Shown here: one piece after another, positions 5,709 through 11,866 of the stretch | Layout: each line of letters starts with the position of its first letter | Numbering within the stretch: position 1 is the first letter of the stretch | From: CAYSLZ01 sp964547295 | GTDB lineage: Bacteria; Patescibacteriota; Microgenomatia; UBA12405; JAHJSD01 | DNA length: 11,866 nucleotides | Assembly: GCA_964547295.1 (NCBI GenBank) | Contig: CAZJMH010000022.1 | Span: forward strand, 1-11,866 | Direction: 5' to 3' | Notes under the pieces: generated by a model | Told to the model about the DNA's origin: nothing | The model's input: the letters and a program-made list of their open reading frames with translations, nothing else | Database searches by the model: none | Program-made: the position numbers and the translations under genes

Positions 5709-5738
5709 ATAATATATCAGAAATTATCAAAAATTCAA
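5709..5738 (-). promoter_or_regulatory. Promoter of the HTH gene
   Basis: TTGAAT (5738-5733), an 18-bp spacer and TATTAT (5714-5709) stand before ATG 5700 with 8 nt between the -10 and the start codon. No Shine-Dalgarno sequence is present. Confidence 0.45.
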
Positions 5739-5781
5739 AATACCCCCTATCCGCTAATCCCTAACAACCAACCACTTGCTT

Positions 5782-6759
5782 TTACTTCGTACTTTCTATC
5801 CTCTTCCAATTGCCCGAATACGGCTTTTTTAAAATCCTACGTTCCCAATATACGGCCAACCAGACGTAAAGCCGAGCGAAAATTAGCAAAAGCATCCAAA
5901 AATATTCTTTGAGATTTCGCGGATAAGTTAAGGATAGACGTAATCCTTTGGCTTCCTGGAAAAAGCCGCGCATTGATTGTAAGGAGCGCAGACCTGCTTC
6001 GCAGCAAGGCGAATCTGCGTTGTCTACAGATGATAATTGCACATACCCACTGGTTGTCCGTTTTTTCTGGATAACCCAATCAGATAAATTGGTCGGAAAT
6101 TTGACTTTTACTTTTGCTTCCGGAGCATAACCAATTCTCAAACCTTGGTCCCACACTTGACGAGAAAGCCAGGCATCATCAACTAAAATATTTTTAGGCA
6201 TTGGAGAAACCAATTCTTTTTTAACTGCCATTAAATAACCAGACCCGTCTAAATAAAAATTATTTTTGTCTCGATAATCTCGCTGGTAATGGGCGGCCTG
6301 AGTTAAAAAATGAGCCCAAAAACCAAACAAATCATCACGAGGGTTGGCCGGGATCGGCCGGCCGGTAACCAGGCCAATTTTATTCGTAGGAACAGATCCA
6401 CGTGTCTGTCCTTGCTTCGGGCGGACACTCGGGTCCATCCCTACAATTTTTCCCACCAAATTTTCTAACGCACCTTCTGCTAAACTAACATCTCCATCAG
6501 TCAAAATTAAAATATCGCCTTTTGCCTCATTAAAAGCTAAATTTAAGGCAGCAGGTTTACCCTCAGCCTTATCCTTTATCCAACTAACTACCTGCAGTTT
6601 ATCCTGACTTATAGCTGATTCCTTAGTCATTTCATCAGGACAAACTACTAAAATCTCAAAATTTTTGGTCAATCTCGGCATTTGGTCTTCTATTTGGCCA
6701 ATTAGTTTAGCAACCGTTTTAGGTTCGTTTTTAGCAGTAATTATAAGACTATAATCCAT
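5782..6759 (-). CDS. Family 2 glycosyltransferase with C-terminal membrane segment
   Basis: The 325-residue protein has a GT-A fold of family 2: SLIITAKNEP (4-13), GKPAALNLAF (67-76), a DxD-type LTDGDV (86-91) for metal and nucleotide sugar, a probable general-base VDD (193-195), and QKKRT (231-235) resembling the Q-x-x-R-W motif of processive family members. One hydrophobic segment (287-305) near the C-terminus should anchor it to the membrane. It probably transfers a sugar to a lipid-linked or surface glycan; donor and acceptor are unknown. Residues 106-125 and 244-261 are encoded by two palindromic repeat elements and are rich in Gly, Pro, Ser, Arg and Cys, unlike the rest. The ATG at 6759 has no Shine-Dalgarno sequence. 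It is alone between the HTH gene and a long AT-rich gap. Confidence 0.88.
   Translation of the reverse strand: MDYSLIITAKNEPKTVAKLIGQIEDQMPRLTKNFEILVVCPDEMTKESAISQDKLQVVSWIKDKAEGKPAALNLAFNEAKGDILILTDGDVSLAEGALENLVGKIVGMDPSVRPKQGQTRGSVPTNKIGLVTGRPIPANPRDDLFGFWAHFLTQAAHYQRDYRDKNNFYLDGSGYLMAVKKELVSPMPKNILVDDAWLSRQVWDQGLRIGYAPEAKVKVKFPTNLSDWVIQKKRTTSGYVQLSSVDNADSPCCEAGLRSLQSMRGFFQEAKGLRLSLTYPRNLKEYFWMLLLIFARLYVWLAVYWERRILKKPYSGNWKRIESTK
5978..6028. repeat. Imperfect palindromic element inside the glycosyltransferase gene (copy 2)
   Basis: The ends TGTA and TACA begin two 25-nt arms that pair at 16 of 25 positions; the core CCTGCTTCG and GCAAGGCG is shared with the yraN repeat at 1801-1819. It is read in frame as residues 244-261 of the glycosyltransferase, including a Cys-Cys pair. 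Confidence 0.6.
6386..6444. repeat. 59-bp imperfect palindromic element inside the glycosyltransferase gene (copy 1)
   Basis: It begins GTAGG and ends CCTAC. Two 26-nt arms (6386-6411 and 6419-6444) match in 18 of 26 positions around a TTGCTTC loop, and many of the mismatches are G/T compatible in RNA. It encodes residues 106-125. It contains the GCTTCG string also found in the 5978-6028 and yraN elements. Confidence 0.65.
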
Positions 6760-7255
6760 TTTTCAGCAATGATATATAAACAGTGATAAATTAATTAAGT
6801 TTTTGCTTTTTTCCATTATTGTTGGCAAAAAAGATAGTCATTGAACAGTAAAATTTTAATTTTAAACATAAATTTTAATGATTTAGATCACCCATTTTGA
6901 TTTAGGTATCAAAAAATTAAAGGTTACAATTTTTTTTATCGCATTATTAAACCCTATAATGTAAATATTTATTAAGATTAACTTAAAACTATTAGGACTT
7001 TTTAATAAAATACTAAATTTTGACCTAACCTCCTAATATTTTTCTTATAGGTTACTATCATAGTCAGCAGGAAACTGCTAAATATCAAATACGTAATAAT
7101 AATTTTATCATAATTTTTAATTAAGCTTAAGCATCACACCTTAATTTAACTACATTTACAACTTTTTTAAATTATATTTTATTATATTTTTTCTTTTTTT
7201 TGCCTTTAGTCTATATTCGTCAGAAAAATTATCATTTAATTAAATATTACAAGAT
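6760..7255. other. AT-rich gap of about 500 bp without a credible gene; several inverted repeats
   Basis: No open frame of useful length or with a recognisable product is visible on either strand. The gap holds several dyads: CATTAT/ATAATG (6942-6947, 6956-6961), TATTAGGA/TCCTAATA (6990-6997, 7031-7038), TAACCT/AGGTTA (7026-7031, 7049-7054) and a 5-bp stem closed by a GAAA tetraloop (AGCAG-GAAA-CTGCT, 7066-7079). A TATAAT lies at 6955-6960 on the + strand. I see no DnaA boxes. It could hold a small structured RNA or the long leader of the glycosyltransferase; neither is proven. Confidence 0.5.
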
Positions 7256-8263
7256 TTATTTATTTCTTATTGCTCTTTTATATAGGTCTAAATTTTCAAG
7301 AGCTAAAGCAGTGCCCTTAACAACCGACAACATTGGTTCTTCTACCCGATGAACAGCGACATTTAACTGATCCGATAAAAAAACGTCGATTTCAGCTAAA
7401 AGTGCTGTCCCCCCAGAAATCACAATCCCCTTATCAACAATGTCTGAAATTAATTCTGGTGGCGTTTTTTCCAGCACTCCTCGAATAGCAGTCATAATTT
7501 GGTCAAGTGGATGTTTTATTGCCTTATTGATCTCTAGATTAGAAACACTTACTGTTTTTGGTAAACCATAAATTGAATCCCGCCCCTTAATTTTCCTTGA
7601 TTTTTCTTTTTTGGGCTCAACAGCTGAACCAAGGTCAATTTTTATTTCTTCTGCCGTTTGATCACCAATAAGTAAATTATGTTTTTTACGTAAATAAGCG
7701 GCAATAGCATCATCAATTTTATTTCCAGCAACTCGAACACTTTTGTGAGCCACTACGCCACCAAGTGAAATAACTGCCGCTTCGGTTGATCCCCCGCCAG
7801 TATCAACAATCATATTTCCTGACGCTTCTGCTACGGGAATTTTTGCCCCAATTGCGGCTGCTAATGGCTCATCAATTAAGTGCACTACCCGGGCGCCAGC
7901 AGATTTTGTTGCCTCGATTACCGCCCTTTGTTCTACTTGAGTTACACCAGCTGGAACACAAATCATAACCTCAGGTTTGATGAAAAAAAATTTCCCACAG
8001 GTCTCTTGGATAAAAAAGCGAAGCAAAGATTGAGTTATCTCATAATCAGCAATAACTCCATCTTGCATTGGTTGACAGGCAGTTATAAATTCAGGTGTTC
8101 GGCCAAGCATTTTTTTAGCCTGGTGTCCAACAGCCAAAACTTTTTGATCCTCAACGGAAACGGCAACAACAGTCGGCTCATTAACGACAATTCCCTTGCC
8201 TGCTTCCCAAACCAAGGAATTTGCTGTCCCCAAATCTATTCCTAATTTTTTATAAATAGCCAT
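7256..8263 (-). CDS. mreB: Rod-shape-determining actin homologue MreB
   Basis: The 335-residue protein is a full-length MreB, the cytoskeletal ATPase that forms membrane-bound filaments and directs elongation-phase peptidoglycan synthesis. Actin-fold motifs are all present: phosphate-1 loop GIDLGTANS (8-16) followed by KGIVVNEPTVVA (23-34), DGVIADY (68-74), PAGVTQVEQRA (104-114), HLIDEPLAAAIGA (128-140), phosphate-2 loop IVDTGGGSTE (152-161), IGDQTAEEIK (199-208) and the adenosine motif GIVISGGTALL (279-289). The start is ATG 8263 with no Shine-Dalgarno sequence. mreC and mrdA do not follow it; instead a 500-bp gap lies downstream. It is divergent from the PEGA-domain gene, with about 100 bp of shared AT-rich promoter region. 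Confidence 0.96.
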   Translation of the reverse strand: MAIYKKLGIDLGTANSLVWEAGKGIVVNEPTVVAVSVEDQKVLAVGHQAKKMLGRTPEFITACQPMQDGVIADYEITQSLLRFFIQETCGKFFFIKPEVMICVPAGVTQVEQRAVIEATKSAGARVVHLIDEPLAAAIGAKIPVAEASGNMIVDTGGGSTEAAVISLGGVVAHKSVRVAGNKIDDAIAAYLRKKHNLLIGDQTAEEIKIDLGSAVEPKKEKSRKIKGRDSIYGLPKTVSVSNLEINKAIKHPLDQIMTAIRGVLEKTPPELISDIVDKGIVISGGTALLAEIDVFLSDQLNVAVHRVEEPMLSVVKGTALALENLDLYKRAIRNK

Positions 8264-8328
8264 ATTTTGATATATTTAATAGAGATTATGATAGGTATTA
8301 AAAAATTATACCATACATTAAACAAATC

Positions 8329-8357
8329 TTGTTTAACAATCTCAAACCTGATATGAT
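8329..8357 (+). promoter_or_regulatory. Promoter of the PEGA-domain gene
   Basis: TTGTTT (8329-8334), an exact 17-bp spacer and TATGAT (8352-8357) are followed by seven A residues and then ATG at 8365. Transcription would begin at or one base before the start codon. Confidence 0.5.
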
Positions 8358-8364
8358 AAAAAAA

Positions 8365-9594
8365 ATGGACAATAAAGCAGCCTTAAAAACAATCCTCATT
8401 ATTTCAACTATATTAATAGTAGTTGGCTCACTAACTTACCTTATCAGTTTATTTATCCGGGGCTACCGGCCTGACTTAAAAAAGCCGGGCCTAGGCTTTG
8501 TTCCTACCGGAATGTTAGTTGCTAATTCTGACCCAAAAGGAGGATCAGTATATATTGATGACAAACTAGCTACAGCAACCGACGACACTTTAAGCCTACC
8601 CCCTGAAGAATATCAAGTAAGAATCGAAAAAGATGGTTTTCTACCTTGGCAAAAACAATTAGTTATTAAAAAAGAAGTTGTTACTCAAACCAATGCTACT
8701 CTTTTTAAATCTACGCCCGATCTTTCTCCTTTAACGACTACTGGAGCAATAAAGCCAACCATGTCTCCAGACAGAACCAAAATTGTTTATGGAGTAAATC
8801 AGGCCTCTAAAGAAGATAAAAATGGCATTTGGCTTTTGGATTTATCAACTAATATACCTCTTAGCCGAGCAAATACTCGACAACTGACTGACACTATCGT
8901 TAATCTAAATTGGGAAGAAGTTGAATTTACCTGGAGTCCAGACAGCAAGAGTATCCTTCTTGTCGAACGCGCGCGCTCTCTAGACGATGAAACAAAGATT
9001 AATCGTGTTTTTTTGATTGATGCTACTAGATTTACTTCAGCTAATAATTTGGCGGATGTTGGCTTTAGGCTTAGCTTAATTAAAGAAGAATGGCGCCAAG
9101 AAAAACAAACTGACTTAGAATTAAGACTAAATAAACTTCCTGAAGAATTAGTTGAAGTAGCCACACAATCTGCCGAAAAAATAACCTTTTCACCTGATGA
9201 GGAAAAATTTTATTATCAGGCAACTGATTCTGCTCAAATTGCTGAAAACTTGCTCCCACATCCTCCAGCTAGATCAAATCAAACTGAGGAAAGAAATATT
9301 AAGCCAGGAAATATATATGTTTATGATTTAAAAGAAGATACTAATTTTAAAATTGGAACAAAAGATGAACTCTTCCAACTCAGTTGGCTAACCTCAAACC
9401 AGCTTGTCTTTATTGACGAAGAAAATATAGAAGTAAAAGTAATCGAGGCTGATTCAACTAACCGGCAAACAATATATTCTGGTCCTTTTGTTAATGGTTT
9501 TATATTTCCATCACCAAGTGGAAAAAGCCTAATAACTTTAACCTCGCTTCATCCTGATTCCCCAGGAAACTTATATGAAATAAAAGTAAGGTAA
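8365..9594 (+). CDS. Membrane-anchored PEGA-domain protein with WD40-like/TolB-type beta-propeller repeats
   Basis: This 409-residue protein has a single N-terminal membrane segment (about 7-28) and then an extracytoplasmic part. Residues about 37-88 form a PEGA domain: SDPKGGSVYIDDKLA and LPPEEYQVRIEKDGFLPW give the characteristic two-strand layout. The remainder has propeller-like repeats with SPD motifs (MSPDRTKIVYG, WSPDSKSILLVE, FSPDEEKFYYQ, PSPSGKSLITL). Such proteins are predicted surface scaffolds or receptors; no enzymatic motif is visible. I chose ATG 8365 because a promoter ends 7 nt upstream; ATG 8353 lies inside that -10 and TTG 8329 inside the -35. A tRNA array follows 20 bp after the stop. 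The exact function is unknown. Confidence 0.8.
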   Translation: MDNKAALKTILIISTILIVVGSLTYLISLFIRGYRPDLKKPGLGFVPTGMLVANSDPKGGSVYIDDKLATATDDTLSLPPEEYQVRIEKDGFLPWQKQLVIKKEVVTQTNATLFKSTPDLSPLTTTGAIKPTMSPDRTKIVYGVNQASKEDKNGIWLLDLSTNIPLSRANTRQLTDTIVNLNWEEVEFTWSPDSKSILLVERARSLDDETKINRVFLIDATRFTSANNLADVGFRLSLIKEEWRQEKQTDLELRLNKLPEELVEVATQSAEKITFSPDEEKFYYQATDSAQIAENLLPHPPARSNQTEERNIKPGNIYVYDLKEDTNFKIGTKDELFQLSWLTSNQLVFIDEENIEVKVIEADSTNRQTIYSGPFVNGFIFPSPSGKSLITLTSLHPDSPGNLYEIKVR

Positions 9595-9603
9595 TGGTAA
9601 AAT
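9595..9603 (+). promoter_or_regulatory. Extended -10 element before the tRNA array
   Basis: TG, G and TAAAAT (9598-9603) follow the PEGA stop codon. Initiation about 7 nt later would leave a leader of roughly 5 nt before tRNA-Arg, suitable for RNase P. A second TATTAT at 9608-9613 is too close to the tRNA to be its promoter. Confidence 0.35.
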
Positions 9604-9614
9604 ATGTTATTATC

Positions 9615-9688
9615 GTCCCCGTAGCTCAGTTGGATAGAGCGCCTGCCTTCTAAGCAGGAGGTGGAGGGTTCGAATCCTTCCGGGGACG
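9615..9688 (+). tRNA. tRNA-Arg (anticodon TCT, reads AGA)
   Basis: The acceptor GTCCCCG pairs with CGGGGAC over 7 bp, the D stem is GCTC/GAGC, and the anticodon stem CCTGC/GCAGG encloses loop CTTCTAA with anticodon TCT. The T arm is GAGGG-TTCGAAT-CCTTC, with one G/T pair. The discriminator is G9688. CCA is not encoded; CCG follows, so CCA must be added by nucleotidyltransferase. Confidence 0.97.
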
Positions 9689-9702
9689 CCGAGTCAAACG
9701 CG

Positions 9703-9790
9703 GGAGAGGTCGCATAGTTTGGCCAATTGCGCCGGTCTTGAAAACCGGTGGGTTTTACCACCCTCGTGGGTTCGAATCCCACCCTCTCCG
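9703..9790 (+). tRNA. tRNA-Ser (anticodon TGA, reads TCA)
   Basis: This is a class II tRNA of 88 nt with a long variable arm. The acceptor GGAGAGG pairs with CCTCTCC, the anticodon stem CCGGT/ACCGG holds loop CTTGAAA with anticodon TGA, and the T arm is GTGGG-TTCGAAT-CCCAC. The discriminator is G9790, as expected for serine. CCA is not encoded. It lies 14 nt after tRNA-Arg. Confidence 0.97.
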
Positions 9791-9814
9791 CCGAGTGGAA
9801 GATGGCTCCGCATT

Positions 9815-9887
9815 CGGGGATTGGCGCAGTGGCTAGCGCGCGTGCATCGGGAGCACGAGGTCGCCGGTTCAAGTCCGGCATCCCCGA
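9815..9887 (+). tRNA. tRNA-Pro (anticodon CGG, reads CCG)
   Basis: The acceptor CGGGGAT pairs with ATCCCCG, the D stem is GCGC/GCGC, and the anticodon stem CGTGC/GCACG holds loop ATCGGGA with anticodon CGG and G37, as usual for proline. The T arm is GCCGG-TTCAAGT-CCGGC and the discriminator is A9887. CCA is not encoded. It lies 24 nt after tRNA-Ser. Confidence 0.96.
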
Positions 9888-9926
9888 CAAATTGAATTTC
9901 TGACTATTCCCTGCCAAATTTAAATT

Positions 9927-9992
9927 ATGTCAGAAGTTGGAAATCATGGAAGCCCTCCACTAAAGCCAGGATATAGTGGGAAAAATAAATAA
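9927..9992 (+). CDS. Possible 21-residue peptide downstream of the tRNA array
   Basis: A short frame runs from ATG 9927 to TAA 9990-9992 and encodes a Gly/Pro/Lys-rich peptide ending KPGYSGKNK. It is less AT-rich than the bases around it. There is no Shine-Dalgarno sequence, I recognise no family, and a perfect 6-bp dyad (CCACTA/TAGTGG, 9957-9979) lies inside, so it may instead be non-coding. It is listed only because it is the only notable frame in this gap. Confidence 0.15.
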   Translation: MSEVGNHGSPPLKPGYSGKNK

Positions 9993-10030
9993 AAGATAAT
10001 TACGGCTGGAGAAAAGAAAAAAGCTTCTAA

Positions 10031-11596
10031 TCAAATTTCGTCTTCGTACCGAAAACTAAGTGTTTCTAAAAAGAAAACTATGTCTTGAGTATTGACAAAA
10101 CCATTGAAATTCAAATCTTCTTGTATTTGACTCCCTTCTCGACCAAGAGCTTTTTTAAGCAAACTAAAGTCTAACGAATTAACAACTCTGTCCCTATTAA
10201 TATCTCCAGGTTGAAGCTGATGATTAGTCCAATCAAAAACATTTTCTCCACTCTTAAGACTTATATTATTTTCACCTAAATGGCAGCGTTCACTTTGGTT
10301 ATTAAAACAGTATCGATTACCTAAATGAACAGGCCCCTTTACAAATAAAACATATCCATCTCCAGGAGGAACGTTGTCTAAAATTAAACTTCCAGTTCCT
10401 ACTGCTTGGTCATCAAAATTTACTACGGTCTTAAATTCTTCAACAAAATCACCTTTTTTAATCACTACATCTACTGGTTGCGGCGGAATATTATCAACAA
10501 TTTTTTCCTGGCCACCAATTAAGTAGGTTGTTCCATTAAATTTTACTCTGAATGTCAATTCTGGGTTGTCTCCAGCTTGAACTGAATTCCAACTAACTGT
10601 TTTCCCTGAAACTAAAGTTAAAGCTGAATCAGAAGGACTAGTAGGATTATAACCAGAAATATCGTCTTTAATGACTTCTAAACTAATTGTTCCGGTAGTT
10701 AATGGCTTTAAACGAAGAGTAGCAAAACTCATCTCGCTTTTGGAAAATTTAGAAGATCCAGCTCCGATACCTAAATTAATTATCTCTGACTCCTTATCTA
10801 CTTCTTCAGCAAAAATATATGCTGGCTCTTGGTCATCACCCCAAGCGCTTTTATTTAAGCTAACTAATTCTACACCTAATTGTGAAGAATCATATTTTAA
10901 ACCTATTTCAGCAGCATCAATTAAATTTTCCGACTGCAAATTTAAATAAACATAAAAAGGCTTATTAACAACAACCTGGCTTTGACCCTCTGGATTCCAA
11001 ACTAAATTTACCTGACGTTGGCCCTCACCCGGAGAAACAGAATATTTTCCATTAATAACCGAGCTGACTTCAAATTTACCGGCTGGTCCAGAAATAATTG
11101 TATCCTGACTAATAAATTTGACCTCAAAATCTCCCTCTTCATAACCGACCAGTTGAATTCTAGCTGCATCAAAAACGCCTGATTCTAAATCCGCTTCTGA
11201 CCGTGAAACTACAGATATAAGCCGAAGAGGTTGACTACATGAATATTGTTCACAACTTAATTCCCCAACCTCAGCCTTAACACTCTGGTCAAAAGCCTCA
11301 TCACTTCCTGTAATGGGAATTATTTTGGTTTTTTGCCAATCTAAAACTCCTTCTGGACCAGTAATTTCTAAGTTTAAATCAATAGCATCAACTTTATTAT
11401 TTCCTGTATCCAGATTAACCTTCAAATCAATTATTCCCCCAGGAGAAATGTCTTTTTCAGAAGGCAAAATTGATAATCCAACCTGGTTAACACCTGCTCT
11501 CTTCTGATAATCAACCACTTTTTGTGAAATATAAACTGAAGCTGGTAAAAAAATTAAAAGTAAAGCTACAATTATTAATTTAGTTTTTTTGTTCAT
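10031..11596 (-). CDS. Surface-anchored protein with two cohesin-like domains and a C-terminal dockerin
   Basis: The 521-residue protein starts with a basic N-terminus and one hydrophobic segment (about 7-24), a signal anchor with no clear cleavage site. Two cohesin-like beta-sandwiches follow: about 38-188 (SILPSEKDISPGGIIDLKVN) and about 195-330 (NKPFYVYLNLQSENLIDAAE, then a late IINLGIGAGSSKF strand). A further beta-rich region spans about 335-455. The C-terminus (about 462-514) is a type I dockerin with two calcium loops: D465-N467-D469-D476 and D494-N496-N498-D505. Dockerins bind cohesins with high affinity, so carrying both suggests self-association or assembly with the dockerin protein encoded 30 bp upstream. 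No catalytic domain is visible. Four cysteines (115, 120, 430, 438) could form disulphides outside the cell. Confidence 0.8.
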   Translation of the reverse strand: MNKKTKLIIVALLLIFLPASVYISQKVVDYQKRAGVNQVGLSILPSEKDISPGGIIDLKVNLDTGNNKVDAIDLNLEITGPEGVLDWQKTKIIPITGSDEAFDQSVKAEVGELSCEQYSCSQPLRLISVVSRSEADLESGVFDAARIQLVGYEEGDFEVKFISQDTIISGPAGKFEVSSVINGKYSVSPGEGQRQVNLVWNPEGQSQVVVNKPFYVYLNLQSENLIDAAEIGLKYDSSQLGVELVSLNKSAWGDDQEPAYIFAEEVDKESEIINLGIGAGSSKFSKSEMSFATLRLKPLTTGTISLEVIKDDISGYNPTSPSDSALTLVSGKTVSWNSVQAGDNPELTFRVKFNGTTYLIGGQEKIVDNIPPQPVDVVIKKGDFVEEFKTVVNFDDQAVGTGSLILDNVPPGDGYVLFVKGPVHLGNRYCFNNQSERCHLGENNISLKSGENVFDWTNHQLQPGDINRDRVVNSLDFSLLKKALGREGSQIQEDLNFNGFVNTQDIVFFLETLSFRYEDEI

Positions 11597-11626
11597 ATTT
11601 ATATCCCATACTTTAAAAATAACCTA

Positions 11627-11866
11627 TTAATTCAAATTATGCAACCAAATACTAAAATCATCGTTTCTGACAAACCCGTCATTGTTGAAATCCGCCTGCC
11701 AGTCACCCTTGGTCTCGTCCGCCACCTGATCGTATTTTTCCCGCCGCCAAAGAGAAAAATCTAAAACATTAATTACCCCATCACAATTGGCATCGCCTTG
11801 AGAAAAAAGCGGACAATCTTCTACTGGTGTATTTGTTGGCCCACCCGGTGTACTCGTTGCTCCGCT
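11627..11866 (-). CDS. C-terminal fragment of a dockerin-domain surface protein
   Basis: The frame is open from the window edge to TAA 11629-11627, giving 79 residues. A short Ser/Thr/Pro/Gly linker (STPGGPTNTP) leads into a dockerin with two calcium loops: D25-N27-D29-N33-D36 (GDANCDGVINVLDFSLW) and D59-N61-D63-D70 (DFNNDGFVRNDDFSIW). The protein ends LHNLN. The N-terminal part, with any catalytic or cohesin domain, lies outside the window. It is 30 bp upstream of the cohesin-dockerin gene on the same strand, so the two are probably co-transcribed. Its bases are richer in G and C than those of the downstream gene. Confidence 0.88.
   Translation of the reverse strand, partial: SGATSTPGGPTNTPVEDCPLFSQGDANCDGVINVLDFSLWRREKYDQVADETKGDWQADFNNDGFVRNDDFSIWLHNLN

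Noticed and set aside
5701..5730. TTG start extending the HTH protein by 10 residues
   Set aside because: The extension covers the predicted -10 and adds a hydrophobic stretch foreign to the family; ATG 5700 is preferred.
6346..6359. GC-rich hairpin GGCCG-GGAT-CGGCC in the glycosyltransferase
   Set aside because: It encodes TGRPIPANP-like sequence that fits the family, and no second copy is seen; probably ordinary coding sequence.
6760..7255. Replication origin in the AT-rich gap
   Set aside because: No DnaA-box-like TTATCCACA motif, no dnaA or dnaN nearby; AT content alone is not evidence.
8329..8364. TTG 8329 or ATG 8353 as start of the PEGA-domain gene
   Set aside because: They lie inside the -35 and -10 hexamers of a well-spaced promoter, and neither has a Shine-Dalgarno sequence; ATG 8365 still precedes the membrane segment.
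9549..9917. 122-codon open frame on the minus strand with GFEPT and GFEPST strings
   Set aside because: It is the antisense of three clear tRNA genes; GFEP-type strings are the known artefact of translating tRNA T-arms backwards.
9957..9979. Dyad CCACTA/TAGTGG as terminator of the tRNA array or the cohesin gene
   Set aside because: The stem is only 6 bp, with no T-run after it on either strand.

Overview
The window is AT-rich, compactly coded bacterial DNA. I think it comes from a candidate-phyla-radiation (Patescibacteria) genome, most likely of Microgenomates type. The reasons are the gene mix (competence genes, PEGA/propeller and cohesin/dockerin surface proteins, small tandem genes with tiny gaps), many start codons without a Shine-Dalgarno sequence, tRNAs without an encoded CCA, and short repeats lying in frame inside genes. 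This placement is inference; no rRNA gene is present to confirm it. TGA terminates comM and no long frame contains an internal TGA, so the standard bacterial code applies.

Region 1 (1-4392): the 3' end of rplL on the + strand converges on a tight minus-strand cluster read as dprA, comM, yraN, a small MreD-like membrane protein and an O-antigen-ligase-like polymerase. Neighbours overlap or lie 1-7 bp apart. DprA and ComM act on incoming single-stranded DNA during natural transformation; YraN is a predicted nuclease-fold protein; the last two belong to envelope biogenesis.

Region 2 (4393-6759): a divergent promoter region drives dprA leftward and a D-2-hydroxyacid dehydrogenase rightward. The dehydrogenase converges, with a 1-bp gap, on a small excisionase/MerR-type DNA-binding protein. 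Upstream of that lies a family 2 glycosyltransferase carrying two palindromic insertions in its reading frame.

Region 3 (6760-8263): about 500 bp of very AT-rich DNA without a credible gene but with several inverted repeats, then mreB on the minus strand.

Region 4 (8264-9887): a membrane-anchored PEGA plus beta-propeller protein on the + strand, followed by three tRNA genes, Arg(TCT), Ser(TGA) and Pro(CGG).

Region 5 (9888-11866): two minus-strand surface-protein genes, a partial upstream one ending in a dockerin and a complete one combining cohesin-like domains with a C-terminal dockerin.

The most unusual features are (a) five separate tracts of exact 7-nt periodicity, four of them inside the O-antigen-ligase gene; (b) small imperfect palindromes inserted in frame in at least three genes, some sharing a core; (c) -10 promoter elements placed 6-9 nt before start codons that lack a Shine-Dalgarno sequence, which predicts leaderless mRNAs for several genes; and (d) a 24-bp perfect palindrome in comM. 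No mobile element, CRISPR array or complete new defence-type system is visible.
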